Shown: in pieces, positions 32,123 to 43,365 of the stretch
How the letters are laid out: each line of letters begins with the position of its first letter
How positions within the stretch are numbered: the first letter of the stretch is position 1
Position numbers and translations under genes: made by a program
Notes under the pieces: model-generated
What the model was told of the DNA's origin: nothing
The model's input: the letters and a program-made list of their open reading frames with translations, nothing else
The model's database searches: none
From: Heliocidaris erythrogramma
Lineage: Eukaryota > Echinodermata > Echinoidea > Camarodonta > Echinometridae
Direction: 5' to 3'
Length of the DNA stretch: 64,000 bases
NCBI GenBank assembly: GCA_025617745.1
Contig: CM046869.1
Location: 3,930,244-3,994,243 of the forward strand

Positions 32123-34837
32123 ATGACCGCATTGAGGCCGCTTTGTTGGTTAAGCGATCTAACGCGGTCAGGGGTAAGGCCTTTACCTTTTGTTCTCAGG
32201 ACCAAGACAGCTTTTTCAAGGCTAAGGGTTCTTTCTCCTGAGATTTTAGAGGTTGGTCGTCGCTTGCAGGCGACTAACCCGCTTACCTCCGCTGCGTTCA
32301 GGGCGGAGGATAGGATTTGGTCTAATATTGAAAACCATGTTAGGTCAGGGATGCGTTTGGCGGTGTTCCAAGGGCTTCTCTCGGACCTTAGGTCCAGGGC
32401 GGAGGAGTTGAATGTTACCGATGGTGACAAGTTGATTATTGACGACTTGCTGCATACTCTTTTTTGTCTGCAGTGGTCGCAGCTTTCCACGGCAGCTGCT
32501 TCGGTTACGTTCCGTCGCAGGACCTTGGCTCTCTCGGCACTGGGTGTTAGGGAGTCGGGCATTGCTCAACTTCTCCGAGATGTACCGTCTCGGGGTCCTT
32601 CGCTTTTTGGTGGTAAATTCGCTACGGTATTCCAAAGAGAGATCGATGCGCGAAAGCAGATCTCGGATATGACTAAGCAGTTTCACACTAGCTCTAAGCC
32701 AACGCGGGCCCCTGTTCGGCGTAGACCTGCTGGTCCCGTTTCGGGTCAGCGCAGCCGCGTGTCTAGGGTCCCGCCTCCTGAGCCTCAGCCAGCTCCGTCT
32801 CGTGGGAGAGGGAGTCGTGGCAGGGGCTTTTCGAGAGGTTCTCGTGGTAAGGCAATGGTTTCGCAGAGGCCAAGCCTGGATTTTGATGTTTTTCCCCGAG
32901 CGCTTGTTCAACCGAATGTGGTAGGTGGCCGACTTCACGCGTTTCTCCCCGCTTGGGAGGCCATCTCCGGGGACGGGTTCGTTCTCTCCGTCGTGCGAGA
33001 CGGATTCTTCATAGATCTTTGCGCCTCGCTCCCCGGAGGGGCTATAAGAATTCGGTCACCTCCCATGTCTGCCCTGTCTCGGTCTCATGCTTTGAAGGAG
33101 ATCGAGTCTCTCTTGGAAAAGAGGGCTATAGAAAGGGTAAGAGACAGGTCGTCTCTTTCCCTCTCTCCAATTTTTGTTATTCCCAAGCGCTCGGGAAAAC
33201 TTCGTTTGATACTGAACCTAAAGAGGATAAACAAATTTATTCCTCCGGTTCATTTTCGTATGGAGACTCTTGCCTCCATTCTTCCGTTAATCAAAAGGGA
33301 AGATTACGCGGTCTCGATAGATCTCAAGGACGCGTACTTTCACATTCCCATTCATCGCGCTTCTCGCGATCTTCTGGGGTTCTCCTTCCTATCGGAGACT
33401 TATCGTTTTCGGGCTCTTCCCTTCGGGCTGCGCCCGGCCCCTCGGGTTTTTACTCAGGTTGTAGCGGTGCTAGCGGCCTTTCTGAGGCGTCGCGGCCTGC
33501 GGTTGTTTTGTTACCTGGACGATTGGCTTCTCCTTGCGGAGTCGCGCGATCGTTTGTTGGACGAGACTCGCTTGCTCGTCTCTCTTACTCAAGACTTAGG
33601 TTTCCTAATAAATTGGGAAAAGTCAGAGTTAGTCCCCACTCGCAGCCCAGTTTTTCTGGGGGCGGTGTTAGACATAAGGAATCAGTTAGCTCGACCCAGT
33701 CGAGACAGGATTCTCACCATTGTCTCTGCGGCTCGCAAGCTCTTGTTGGCCAGAAGAGTCTCTGCCAGACAGTGGCTTCAGTTTCTGGGTTATCTAGCCA
33801 GTCTAGTCGATGTTCTAGAGGACTGCCGGCTCCTCATGAGACCCTTTCAGAGACATCTCCTCAGGTTCTTCAGGCCGGGAAAAGACTCCCTTTTGGTCTG
33901 GATTCCAATACCAGTAAGGATCAAGTCTCTTCTTACTTGTTGGACGAGCGAGGTGTTTCTCGCGCGAGGCAGGTCCTTTTCTGTCCCTCTTCCGTCGATA
34001 ACGGTTTCGACGGACGCCTCTCGGTTGGGGTGGGGAGGACACTGCAACGGCAGCATGGTTGCGGGGGATTGGTCTCATCTTGGGACTCTTCCTCATATCA
34101 ATGTCCTGGAGTTTATGGCAGTCTTGTTGACCTTGCTCCACTTCAGAAGTCGACTTCTCAGTCGTTCAGTTCTGATTCTCACGGACAACGTTACTGTGGC
34201 GGCATATATCAATCGGCAGGGAGGCACTCGTTCGGTTGCCTTGAATGCCCTAGCAGCTCAGCTGTGGAGGTGGTGTCGTCGCATGGCAATTACACCTGTG
34301 GCCTCTTTCATCCCCGGTCGGGAAAACCTCATTGCGGATTTTCTGTCCCGGGGCAGGTATCTTCCATCGGAATGGATGCTCCATCCGGAGGTATTTCGCC
34401 GCATTCACAGTTGCCTAGGTCCACTGGAAGTGGATCTATTTGCGTCGGTGCTAAATCACCAGCTGCCGAAGTATTGCTCCCGTGTTCGCGATCAGGGAGC
34501 TTGGGCTCTCGATGCTTTCTCCCTCAACTGGGAGTACCTTCAGGGATTCGCCTTTCCTCCTTTCCAACTGATTCCGCAGGTCTTGCAGAAAATCAGGGAA
34601 GATCGGGCGAGGGTGCTGGTAATAGCTCCCTTTTGGCCCAGGAGGAATTGGTTTCCGGAACTTTTGAGTCTTCTAAGGACTCAACCGTTAATTCTCCCGT
34701 TAAGAGCGGATCTGGTGTTGCAGCCCCTATCGGGGATTTTTCACCACAATCCGGAGTCTCTTCATTTGACTGCTTGGCCCCTGTCAGGGAATCCGCAAGA
34801 CAGTCGGGTCTCTCTGATAGAGCCGCGGACTTTTTAA
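32123..34837 (+). CDS. DIRS copy 3 gag C-terminus-RT-RNase H ORF
   Basis: A 904-residue open frame. The first ~45 residues are out of frame compared with copy 4; the true frame begins at LSPEILEVGRRLQATNP. Order: gag C-terminal region with arginine/glycine-rich tail (PAPSRGRGSRGRGFSRGSRGK, about residue 230), RT (FVIPKRSGKLRLILNLKRI; SIDLKDAYFHIPIH; LPFGLRPAPRVFTQ; CYLDDWLLLAESRD), then DIRS-type RNase H (TVSTDASRLGWGG; INVLEFMAV; ILTDNVTVAAYINRQGG; FIPGRENLIADFLSRGR) and a C-terminal extension ending EPRTF. RT and RNase H catalytic motifs are intact, making this the only copy here with a usable enzyme reading frame. Confidence 0.85.
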   Translation: MTALRPLCWLSDLTRSGVRPLPFVLRTKTAFSRLRVLSPEILEVGRRLQATNPLTSAAFRAEDRIWSNIENHVRSGMRLAVFQGLLSDLRSRAEELNVTDGDKLIIDDLLHTLFCLQWSQLSTAAASVTFRRRTLALSALGVRESGIAQLLRDVPSRGPSLFGGKFATVFQREIDARKQISDMTKQFHTSSKPTRAPVRRRPAGPVSGQRSRVSRVPPPEPQPAPSRGRGSRGRGFSRGSRGKAMVSQRPSLDFDVFPRALVQPNVVGGRLHAFLPAWEAISGDGFVLSVVRDGFFIDLCASLPGGAIRIRSPPMSALSRSHALKEIESLLEKRAIERVRDRSSLSLSPIFVIPKRSGKLRLILNLKRINKFIPPVHFRMETLASILPLIKREDYAVSIDLKDAYFHIPIHRASRDLLGFSFLSETYRFRALPFGLRPAPRVFTQVVAVLAAFLRRRGLRLFCYLDDWLLLAESRDRLLDETRLLVSLTQDLGFLINWEKSELVPTRSPVFLGAVLDIRNQLARPSRDRILTIVSAARKLLLARRVSARQWLQFLGYLASLVDVLEDCRLLMRPFQRHLLRFFRPGKDSLLVWIPIPVRIKSLLTCWTSEVFLARGRSFSVPLPSITVSTDASRLGWGGHCNGSMVAGDWSHLGTLPHINVLEFMAVLLTLLHFRSRLLSRSVLILTDNVTVAAYINRQGGTRSVALNALAAQLWRWCRRMAITPVASFIPGRENLIADFLSRGRYLPSEWMLHPEVFRRIHSCLGPLEVDLFASVLNHQLPKYCSRVRDQGAWALDAFSLNWEYLQGFAFPPFQLIPQVLQKIREDRARVLVIAPFWPRRNWFPELLSLLRTQPLILPLRADLVLQPLSGIFHHNPESLHLTAWPLSGNPQDSRVSLIEPRTF

Positions 34838-35809
34838 TGTCCAGTCGTAGGGTTTCTACTAGGGAATTTACAATTCCCGTCTCTCGGTCTTTTTCCTTTG
34901 GTGCAAAGAGAGAAATCAAACCCCTTCTAAGGCTCCTATTGGTTCAATTGCGGATTTCTTAATCTCGTTATTTGACAAAGGGAGATCTATTTCTACTATC
35001 CGAGGCTACCGTTCGGCGATCGGGGCCATTCATTCGGGTTTTTCGGATGGTTCGGGAATTTCCAATTCCCCGCTGCTAGGTGGTTTGATTCGTTCGTTCT
35101 TTCTGAAACGACCTTCGTTCTCTAAGTTAGTGCCGTCTTGGAGTTTGCCTAAGGTCCTGGAGGCCTTGGCGAAGCCCCCTTTTGAACCGTTAGGTGAAGC
35201 TTCGCTTCATCATCTTACGGTCAAGACGCTCTTTTTGGTAGCTATTGCCTCTGGGCAGAGGCGTAGTACTCTTCATGCTCTCTGTCTTACTCCTGGTCAT
35301 GTTCGCTGGGAGAGAAGAGGTGTTAGGTTGATTCCTAGGGCTTCTTTCGTTGCCAAGAATCAGACAGCTTCTTCTGGTCCTGTTGAGATTTTTCTTTGTC
35401 CGCTTTCTGACTTTTCTTCGGTGCGCGAGGACAAAGTTTGGTGTCCTGTTAGGGCTCTCAAATGGTATATTGATAAGACTAAGGCTTATCGTAAGGATGA
35501 TCAGTTGTTCCTGATCACTAGAGAGCCTTTTTCTCCTGCTCTCTCGATTCCATTTCTAGATGGATCGTCGAAGCTATTAGGGCCGCTGGCACAGTGGCTC
35601 TTTTATCCGACAGCAAGCCTCGTGCTCATGATACTCGTAGTGTCAGCACTTCTTGGGCTCTGTTTCAAGGTGTGGCGCTGGTTGATATTTTGAAGGCTGC
35701 TTATTGGCGTTCGCCCAATTCCTTCATTTCTTGCTACCTTAGGGATGTTCCCGCAGGTGAAGCTCTGTTTGCGTCAACCACCTTGAAGGCCGCTGTGTCT
35801 TCTTTGTAG
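34740..35809 (+). pseudogene. DIRS copy 3 tyrosine recombinase, few frameshifts
   Basis: It begins in a frame overlapping the RT-RNase H ORF (SGLSDRAADFLMSSRRVST), loses frame near 34866 by one base, and regains the catalytic frame from 35085. Catalytic landmarks: first arginine in IASGQRRSTLHAL, the H-x-x-R motif in RAHDTRSVSTSWALFQG, and a candidate nucleophile tyrosine in LKAAYWRSPNSF. A frameshift near 35540 splits the domain. The last frame ends at 35807-35809. Conserved residues remain, so decay is recent. Confidence 0.85.
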
Positions 35810-35880
35810 TCTTTGGTGTAATCCTATTTCCTTCCGCTCGAAACATGCCTCCCGGTTTTTTTGAGTTGGCGTTGGTCTGG

Positions 35881-35973
35881 CATAATAGGTAGGTATATAT
35901 GATTTATTGCAGTAAATTTGTAAAATCAGCACTGATTTTCTTATTTACTATATAAATCTATATACCTACCTAT
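35881..35973 (+). repeat. DIRS copy 3 internal complementary region
   Basis: Reverse complement of the left end followed by the reverse complement of the right end, as in copies 1 and 4. Confidence 0.85.
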
Positions 35974-36168
35974 TATGCCTGTAGTCTTGACTACGGGACC
36001 CCTTCGAGTATTTATCACACACGTGTCACAAAATTGTGCGCACCGCCCGCAATCCTATTGTCCCTTCGCCACTCACGCGCGTCAATACGCTACGGCCATC
36101 TTCCTCTTTTGCGAGCAACCCCAAGAAGAAACATGTTGCTTGCAAGGAGCGGGGAAGGAGGGAGGGTC
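35974..36168 (+). repeat. DIRS copy 3 terminal segment, inverted orientation
   Basis: A 195-bp segment between arms acctacctat and ataggtaggt. It starts tatgcctgtagtcttgacta and ends ggagggaggg-tc, the exact reverse of the order in copies 1 and 4. Confidence 0.85.
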
Positions 36169-36224
36169 ATAGGTAGGTATATAGATTTATATAGTAAATA
36201 AGAAAATCAGTGCTGATTTTACAA

Positions 36225-36479
36225 GTTATCTTTAGGCCATTTCCTAAGGCTAGGATTCTTCCGTATCTTAATTTCTCAAAGGTCTGAATGATTAGAATAA
36301 AAGTCGCATTCAACCTGTTTATGAGCATGTCACTCGCATTTCTATATTTAGCTGTGAAGTGAACATAGATAATTTTATTCGTCCAATTAAGGAAATTTGC
36401 TTTGTTGGCTTACAAAAGTACATAACTTTGTATTTATTTCCGTATTAAGAAAACCACATACATTTCATAAAATACAACG
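36225..36479. other. No recognisable feature
   Basis: Short AT-rich spacer between DIRS copy 3 and a LINE 3' end. Confidence 0.4.
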
Positions 36480-37012
36480 TATACATGAGCTTAAAAAACG
36501 GAGGATGACCCAAATTCAGCAGTATTTACAAAATGCCGCTGTTCTTCCTTGGGGTCCCACATAGCATTATATATTAAAAATTATATCTTAACACAATTAT
36601 ATAATTAAAAAAAACATCAAAAAAAGAGAAACAAAATAATAAAAAAAACACAAATCAATCAAATTTGCAAACTACAGTCAAACCAAGTTACAAATTAATA
36701 AAATGAAAATGACTATACCGAACCCAGACAACCCCCCCCCCCCCCCCACTTATATGCTCATTTATAATATTGATTCAATAGCAGTTTAAAGGATCTAATA
36801 GATGTTGCACTTCAAATTTCATTGGGTAGTTGGTTATAAATGGAAATTCCCCTGTAGAAAAAAGTTCTTTTACAATGATTAGACTTTGGCTTTGGGAGAT
36901 ATAAATTCTGATTAGAGCGGAGTGTGTAATTGGAAGTTCTTATTGTGATATTGTCAGACATATAATTTGGGGTGAAATTATGCAAAATCCTATAAATCAT
37001 TGTACACATGTG
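36480..37012 (-). mobile_element. LINE-C, CR1-like 3' fragment
   Basis: The minus-strand frame 36812-37009 reads like the very C-terminus of a CR1-group ORF2 (YRILHNFTPNYMSDN, TLRSNQNLYLPKPKS, FFYRGISIYNQLPNEI). AT-rich DNA at lower coordinates, including a C run at 36729-36748, would be its 3' UTR. It is cut at about 37012, where LINE-D begins on the other strand. Confidence 0.6.
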
Positions 37013-39640
37013 CGTCCCTACTTAACTCACTTGTTCTTGAGCCATCTGAGGTTATTTTGACAGGAGATTTCAATATATGGGTTGATGATTTGACGACGTA
37101 CGGGCAAGGCAGTTTATGAACATACTTTCTTCCTACGGAATGAAGCAGCTTGTAAGAGAGGGGACCATCTGCATGGCCATACACTGGACTTGGTCATTAC
37201 TCGGGATTCATCTCCTCTTGTTTCTGATGTATCTGTCATCTTAGGAGTGTCTGACCATTATGCCGTCCAGTGTAAGCTTGATTTAAGAAAACCCTCCCCA
37301 TCTCGAAGGTCTGTCACAACTCGCCCTCTACGATCGGTAAACAGAGATCAATTCCAGTCTGGAGTTCATGAATCTCTGTCACAAATTGATATTGAGAATA
37401 GCAGCATCTTCTTCATATCGAAAAATATGATTTTTCTCTTAACAATCTTCTTGATAAGCTGGCACCTAAAAAGACTAGAAGAGTTATTATCAAACCATCA
37501 AGTCCATGGATGACTGAGGAAATTCATGCTGCTAAGTGTCATAGGAGACGCCTTGAGCGCAAGTGGAGGAGTACTAGAAGTGAGGAGGATCGCGCTTTAT
37601 ACCAGAAACAACGTCAGATTGTTTCCCAGGAAATTCAAAAGGCAAAAACTAAATACTATTCAGAATTTGTTGAAGAATGTGAAGGTAATCAAAGACGTCT
37701 TTTCACTGTGGTTGACACTCTGCTTCATCGTAAGAAGGAGACTATTCTTCCAGTTGCCTCTTCAGACCAGATACTCGCTGATGAATTCTGCCAGTTTTTC
37801 TTCAACAAGGTCACTAAGATACGTGATGACATTGAAGCCGAGCTCCGGGTTAGAACAACATGTACAGCACTACGAGTTGCTACCTGTTCCAGTTATGACT
37901 GACTTTGCACCAGCTTCTGTAAGTGAGATCAAGAGAGTTGTCATGGGTTCTCCAACATCATCATGTGAGCTAGATCCAGTTCCTACTTCCTTGATAAAAG
38001 AATGCATTGATGTATTTGCACCATACATTACAGAATTTGTTAATAAGTCTCTTCGAAGTGCGAGTTTTCTGCGACTATGCAACAGGCTCTCGTGAAGCCT
38101 CTCCTCAAGAAAGCAAATCTGGACAGGCAAGTTTTTTCGAATTATCGACCTGTGGCAAATCTAAGTTTCTTATCAAAGGTTATTGAACGTATTGTTTCAA
38201 TACGTATTCAGTCCTTTCTTAATGACAATGACCTTCAAGATAACTTCCAATCGGCCTACCGAGGAAAGCACAGCGTTGAGACTGCACTTTTACGAGTGCA
38301 AAATGATATCCTTGCCGGAATGGACTGTGGAAAAGTGACTGGGTTGATTCTGCTCGATCTAAGTAGTGCATTCGACACAGTAGACCACGCCATACTGCTG
38401 AAGAGACTCCAGTCGATCGGAATTGGTGGACAGGCTCACCAGTGGTTAACATCTTATCTCTCAAACAGATCCCAGAGGGTTTGCGTTCATGGAGCTGTTT
38501 TTGGAAAGTTCATCTTCCCTTCTCTGTGCCCCAGGGATCGGTGCTTGGGCCGCAACTCTTCAATATCTATACTCTTCCCCTCCATGATATCATCAAGAGG
38601 CATAATCTCAATCACCATATGTATGCCGATGACACGCAAATATATTTTTCGTGTTCTCCTACACAATGTGAAGTTGATGCCTGTATTGCTCGTGTTGAAG
38701 TCTGTATACGTGAAATTAGGAACTGGATGAAGGATAATTATTTGAAGCTCAATGATGAGAAATCTCAGTTTATTATGCTGGGTTCGAGGCAGCAGCTCAA
38801 CAAATTGACAATTCCTAATTTGAATATTGGTTCTTCATCAATTACTCCAGTGGATAAAGTTCGGAATCTAGGAGTTATTTTTGACTCAAATATGACCATG
38901 GATTCACAGGTATCATCGTGTGTTAAACTCGCTATCCACAGTCTCCGTAACCTCCGTGCTATTCGCAAGTATCTAACTACAAAAGCAGCTGAGCAGCTTG
39001 TGCATGCATTTGTAACATCCCGGATTGATTGCTGTAACTCGTTGTTATATGGCATCTCTCAGTCTCAAGTAAGGAGGCTCCAATGTTCAGAATGCTGCTG
39101 CCCGTCTAGTTACATGTACGCACAAGTATTCTCACATCACACCAGTCCTTAAGTTCCTTCATTGGCTTCCTGTTGAACACCGTCTCACATATAAAACCCT
39201 TCTGATTGCGTATCGTGCCCTGACGTTCTCCTCTCCACAGTATATTTCATCTCTTCTTGACTTTCACAAGCCTGGTCGTCCTGGTCTCCGCTCTTCCAAT
39301 ACATCTACTCTTGATCTTTCATTCCTAAAACCAGACGGTCATGGGGAGATCGAGCATTTATATCAGCAGCTCCCCGTTTGTGGAACAGTCTTCCAACTAA
39401 ACTAAAGGACTGTAAATCAGTAGAACATTTCAAGTCCTGTCTGAAAACTCATCTAATGGCCCAATATTATTGTAGTAATTTGCATTGACATGAATTTTAA
39501 TGTCTTTATACCCTAACCTGTAATGTTATCATTGTAATTGTATTTTAGGTTAAGTTTATATGCAATTGAACTGTAAGCGCCTTGAGCACACCTTTGGGTG
39601 GATATGTTTTTGCGCATTATAAGTGTCTATATTGTACACA
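37013..39640 (+). mobile_element. LINE-D, L2-like retrotransposon, 5'-truncated
   Basis: It starts within an endonuclease domain (EVILTGDFNIWVDD) and runs through RT to a 3' end of L2 type: tgtaagcgccttgagcacac, then gcgcattataagtgtctat. This short 3' signature is characteristic of L2-like LINEs and related SINEs. No target duplication was identified. Confidence 0.75.
37030..39410 (+). pseudogene. LINE-D ORF2: endonuclease-RT, frameshifted
   Basis: In order: endonuclease end (LDLVITRDSSPLVSD, GVSDHYAVQCKLDL), linker (RRLERKWRSTRSEED), RT (FSNYRPVANLSFLSKVIER, LILLDLSSAFDTVDH, VPQGSVLGPQLFNIY, NHHMYADDTQIYFSC) and the C-terminal RT region (LKFLHWLPVEHRLTYKTLL). At least five frame changes (near 37130, 37515, 37900, 38095 and 38520) separate them. 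The catalytic YADD is intact. It has no RNase H, consistent with L2. Confidence 0.8.
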
Positions 39641-42640
39641 TGTGGTTGTTATAGCGGCAATCAAGAAGGTCCCAACCCAATTTGTCGTGAATATGTTGAT
39701 TTGATGTATGAGAAAAAGGATTGATTTTCATAAACATTCATATAAATAAACAAAATTACACAATTTATGAACATTTAGTCATATGTGGTCATAAACATAC
39801 AAAATTATACGTACTACAATCAGCATATTATTTCAGCCTAAACTCATCAGAAAGGAAAGATTTTCAATTTAAGTTTAGATTGCTATACAAGTTAGCTTTC
39901 TATATAGAGTCAACATAAAAAATATGAGGAAAATACGTTGAACAAGTCAATAATGTCTAGTCTGGTGAGTTGCATGTAGCAGGACGATAATTGTATAGCT
40001 TTGTTACTTGAGTTTATTGTATTCCCGGATTGACAGCGGAATAAATGAGTTTCCAAAACGATTTGTACGAAATCCTACTGATCGAAACCGTTTTCCAGAA
40101 CGCATGACAGTATAATAGGAATGGAGAGGGTGATTTGTATTTTCAAAGATAATTTCAGCCTGTTTCAAAATCAGAGAGGTACATGCCTCATTCAAAATTG
40201 CCTCTTCACCTATCATTTCCTTCGCGTGCCTGGGGATTTTTTTTCAATTGTTAAAAGTCCTCCTTTCTGCATGCTCCAAACCAAACTACACAACTAGGCA
40301 GAATTACGCTTTCAATTACTGATTTGTAGAGCAACAGGAGAACTGTCCTATCAACGTGAAATGAGTACATCTTTTTCAGAAAGTATAACCGTTGCTGTGC
40401 TTTTGCATACACATTCTGACATTGGTCGATCCACGACAGTTTATTGTCAACAGTTGTTCCCAAGTACTCAAAAACTTTCAACTACTTCTATAGTCTTGCC
40501 CTTCATTGTTATCGGATTTACATTGTTTTGTTTCATAGAACGGAAATCGGTTATCATCTCTTTCGTTTTACTAGTATTTAAAACCAAAAAGTTCTCATCG
40601 CACCATTTTTCAAACACAAGCAATTCTTCTTTATAATTTTGCTCATTGTTTCTTGAAATCAGACCAATAATAGCAGTGTCATCTGCATATGTAATCATAC
40701 TGACATCTGCAGAGGATGATATACAATCGTTCGTGTACAGAATGAATAACGGTGCAGAAAGCACACATCCCTGTGGTGACCCAGTATTGATGTTTATAAA
40801 ATCCGAAAGAACATTCAATAATTGAACCCTTTGAAATCGACCTGTCAGAAAATCATGCAACCACAGTATCTGTGAGGGTCTAACATTCATCTTACTGAGT
40901 TTTTGCATTAGTATGTGGGGTTGCATGGTGTTGAAAGCCGAAGAGAAATCTACAAAAGTAGTGCGAACATAGTGGCCAAGTTTGTCGACATGCCGAGCAA
41001 TATTGTATCAACTAAGCGTAAGATGGCATCGTTAACAGACTTTTTAGGTTGATAAGCAAATTGTTGTGAATCAATGTGTCGCAGTATTTGTGGCAGTAAG
41101 TGCTTCTGGAGAATCAGACGTTCAAAAGTTTTCATGACAAAGGAAGTGAGGGATATACGCCGATAATCTGCTGCTGGAATGACGGTAGACGATTTCCAAC
41201 ATTTTGGGACATAGTTTTGATTCAGTGACTCTTGAAAGAGGCTGGCGAAAGGAACAGCAAGTTGCCTTGCACATGTTTTGAGCACCTTGCCACAAATACT
41301 GTCAGGTCCCATGGCTTTCCTGGGGTTTATACAGCTAATTAAAAGTACTACATCTGTAAATTGACATTCAATAGGCATATCATTTAGACTTTTCAACCCA
41401 TTTACTATGGTGGCATTTTCAACTTCAAAACTTTTATCATCAAACCTAGCATAGAATCTGTTAAACTCATTAGCTGTATCATATACTGAGTCATTCACTA
41501 CAGGAGATTTTGATTTTTGTTTATAACCAGTCATTTCTTGCATACATTTCCATGCATCGCGAGTGTTTTTAGATCTAAATTTACTTTCAAGTGTATGTTT
41601 ATAGCTGTCCTTTGCTTCATCAATCTCTTTCTGAATTTTCAAGTTAATGTTCTTAAGCTCGTGGTCTTGTTTTCTAGGAAGGCTCTATTTCTTTGAACAA
41701 ACAAGTATTTTAGATTCTTCCTGACCCATGGTTTCTGATTTGGGAAAATTTTTAACTCCTTCTGATCAATATGCAAATCTGGACAAAAAAGAATATAACT
41801 GTTCACAATACCAACCGCTTCATCTAGACTCGAAGAGCTAGAAATAAGTAGGTCCCAGTCCGTGATTTCAAAGCACGTTTTCAATTTTTCAATTGCAGAC
41901 TAATTCCATACTTTGATGCACTTTCTCTGAACCTTTTCTCTTTTGATGAGCTGCCTATATTTCGGTAGTAGATGTACAACACGATGATCAGACTTTCCGA
42001 TACTTGGGCGCGTAATCGCTTTGTACGCGTCGCCGATAGAGCAGTAGAAACGATCCAGGACATTGTTGCCTCGAGTAGAGCAGTCGACCACTTGCTGGAA
42101 GTTGGGGAGCGTGTCCTCGAGGCGGCAGTGATTAAAATCCCCCAATACCATAATTGGAGCATCAGGAGAAAGCGTTGATATGGTATTTACAGTGTCTGAG
42201 ATCGTAGCCGCTGCAACGTCCGCGTCACCGTCAGGAGGGGGGGGGGGGGGGGGGGGGCGTCGTACACAGCCAGGACATGAACCTGGCCGAATTCTCTGGG
42301 GAGGTAGAATGGCCGAAATGATACACACAGGAGTTCAACGTTGGGCTGACATACCTGCGACCGAATGGTGTAATTTCGGCACCAGTTCTCATTCATGTAG
42401 ATGCAGACCCCGCCGCCCTTTGCCTTCTTTGTCGCAGCTTGCGATCTATCCATCCGGATTACCTGGAAGCCGTCGATATTAATAACGCCGTCAGGGGTGG
42501 AGGGTGCCAGCCATGTTTCCGTGAGGCATAGCAAGCTAGATTGCAGAAAGTCACAGTTGTAACGTGCGAGCCCCCTAATCTCATCGATTTTGTTGTTTAT
42601 CGACCGTACATTCGCCATAGGGCGGTTTACTTAGTATATG
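39641..42640 (-). mobile_element. LINE-E, Rex1/CR1-like retrotransposon
   Basis: A minus-strand LINE with endonuclease near 42600-41900, RT to about 40250 and an AT-rich 3' region to about 39700. Both ends are approximate. The RT wording (YADDTAIIGLISRNNE, LNTSKTKEMITDFRS) is of the Rex1-like CR1 type common in fish and marine invertebrates. Confidence 0.7.
40004..42618 (-). pseudogene. LINE-E ORF2: endonuclease-RT, frameshifted
   Basis: It starts with an endonuclease (MANVRSINNKIDEIRGL, LCLTETWL). It is broken at a G/C run (42236-42257) and continues in a second frame (MVLGDFNHCRLEDTLP, SDHRVVHLLPKYRQL). The linker and RT follow over four more frames (NPRKAMGPDSICGKVLK; ADYRRISLTSFVMKTFERL; GSPQGCVLSAPLFILYTND; MITYADDTAIIGLIS), then the thumb (VFEYLGTTVDNKLSW) and C-terminus (FRSVGFRTNRFGNSFIP). 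Catalytic motifs survive but about six frameshifts make it a pseudogene. Confidence 0.8.
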
Positions 42641-42901
42641 CAAAGACATTTAATTTTGCACACGGCCCGCAACCTCGGGCAAAGGAACTGTCGACGTCGA
42701 CTGCTGGGGGCTGCTCTATTAGTCCCATCTATAGAAGTACGTGTAGAGTACTGATAGAGTGCGTCGCATCAAAGCTTATCTCATCAATACTTGAAAGAAA
42801 TTCAATTCTACATCACATCGCACACCGTAGATCTAAATCAAGGTTTAATTTCACATGAGAGAATACGCCAAAAGAGGATTTTTCTCCACAGTTTCCGCCA
42901 A
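42641..42901. other. No clear feature; possible LINE-E 5' flank
   Basis: Between the first ATG of LINE-E on the minus strand and the THAP-like sequence on the plus strand. No ORF of note. Confidence 0.35.
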
Positions 42902-43322
42902 ATGGGAGGAAAACATTGCTGTTAGTGTTATGGAACGTGCAACAGCGATTCACGATATTTTGGGAAAAGGACCGAAATGCTGGCGGTGTTTTTCATCCCT
43001 TTCCCGAAACCAAAGACATATTTGGACAAATGTACAACCTGGATGAAAATGTGTGGTCGAAAAGACTTTGGAATAGACCGAATCACCAAGGATACCTACA
43101 TCTGTTCCAAGCAGTTTGTGGGAGGAAAGGGCCCGATAATCGAACAAATCTCCCCATTTCAGCTGCAGTCACCGAGCTTGAAAACCTCTGCGGTCTCCGC
43201 CCGAAAGCGGTTGTTGGAAACTCCGCCTCTAGCTCTGCCTCCGAGTCCAAAGAGCCATCAGGCAGTTCAAATAGAAGAAATTCAAGACATGCAAGATGTT
43301 CCCCCGAATGTTCCCCCCTGAT
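42902..43322 (+). pseudogene. THAP-type zinc finger fragment with nonsense codon
   Basis: The frame from ATG 42902 reads MGGKHCC, then a stop (tag, 42923-42925), then CYGTCNSDSRYF, FFIPFPKPKT, CTTWMKMCGRKDF and ITKDTYICSKQF. This is the C2CH order of a THAP domain: paired cysteines, FPKP, a tryptophan, and C-S-K-Q-F in place of C-x2-HF. The stop falls within the first cysteine pair and the final histidine is Q, so it is inactive. A proline-rich tail with a ~15-bp gatgttccccc-type minisatellite follows. THAP domains occur in host regulators and in P- and Kolobok-type transposases; which source applies is unknown. Confidence 0.6.
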
Positions 43323-43365
43323 GTTCCCCCCTGATGTTCCCCTGGATGTTCCTGTCTACAATTTT

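Larger units (their letters stand above)
30042..36224 (+). mobile_element. DIRS-like copy 3, best preserved, with flipped terminal segment
   Basis: A 6.18-kb element with both ends. It carries the longest open gag/RT/RNase H frame (904 residues). It abuts copy 2 directly. The 195-bp segment between the internal complementary region and the right end is reversed relative to copies 1 and 4, so its right-end repeat is direct, not inverted, with respect to its left end. Confidence 0.9.
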
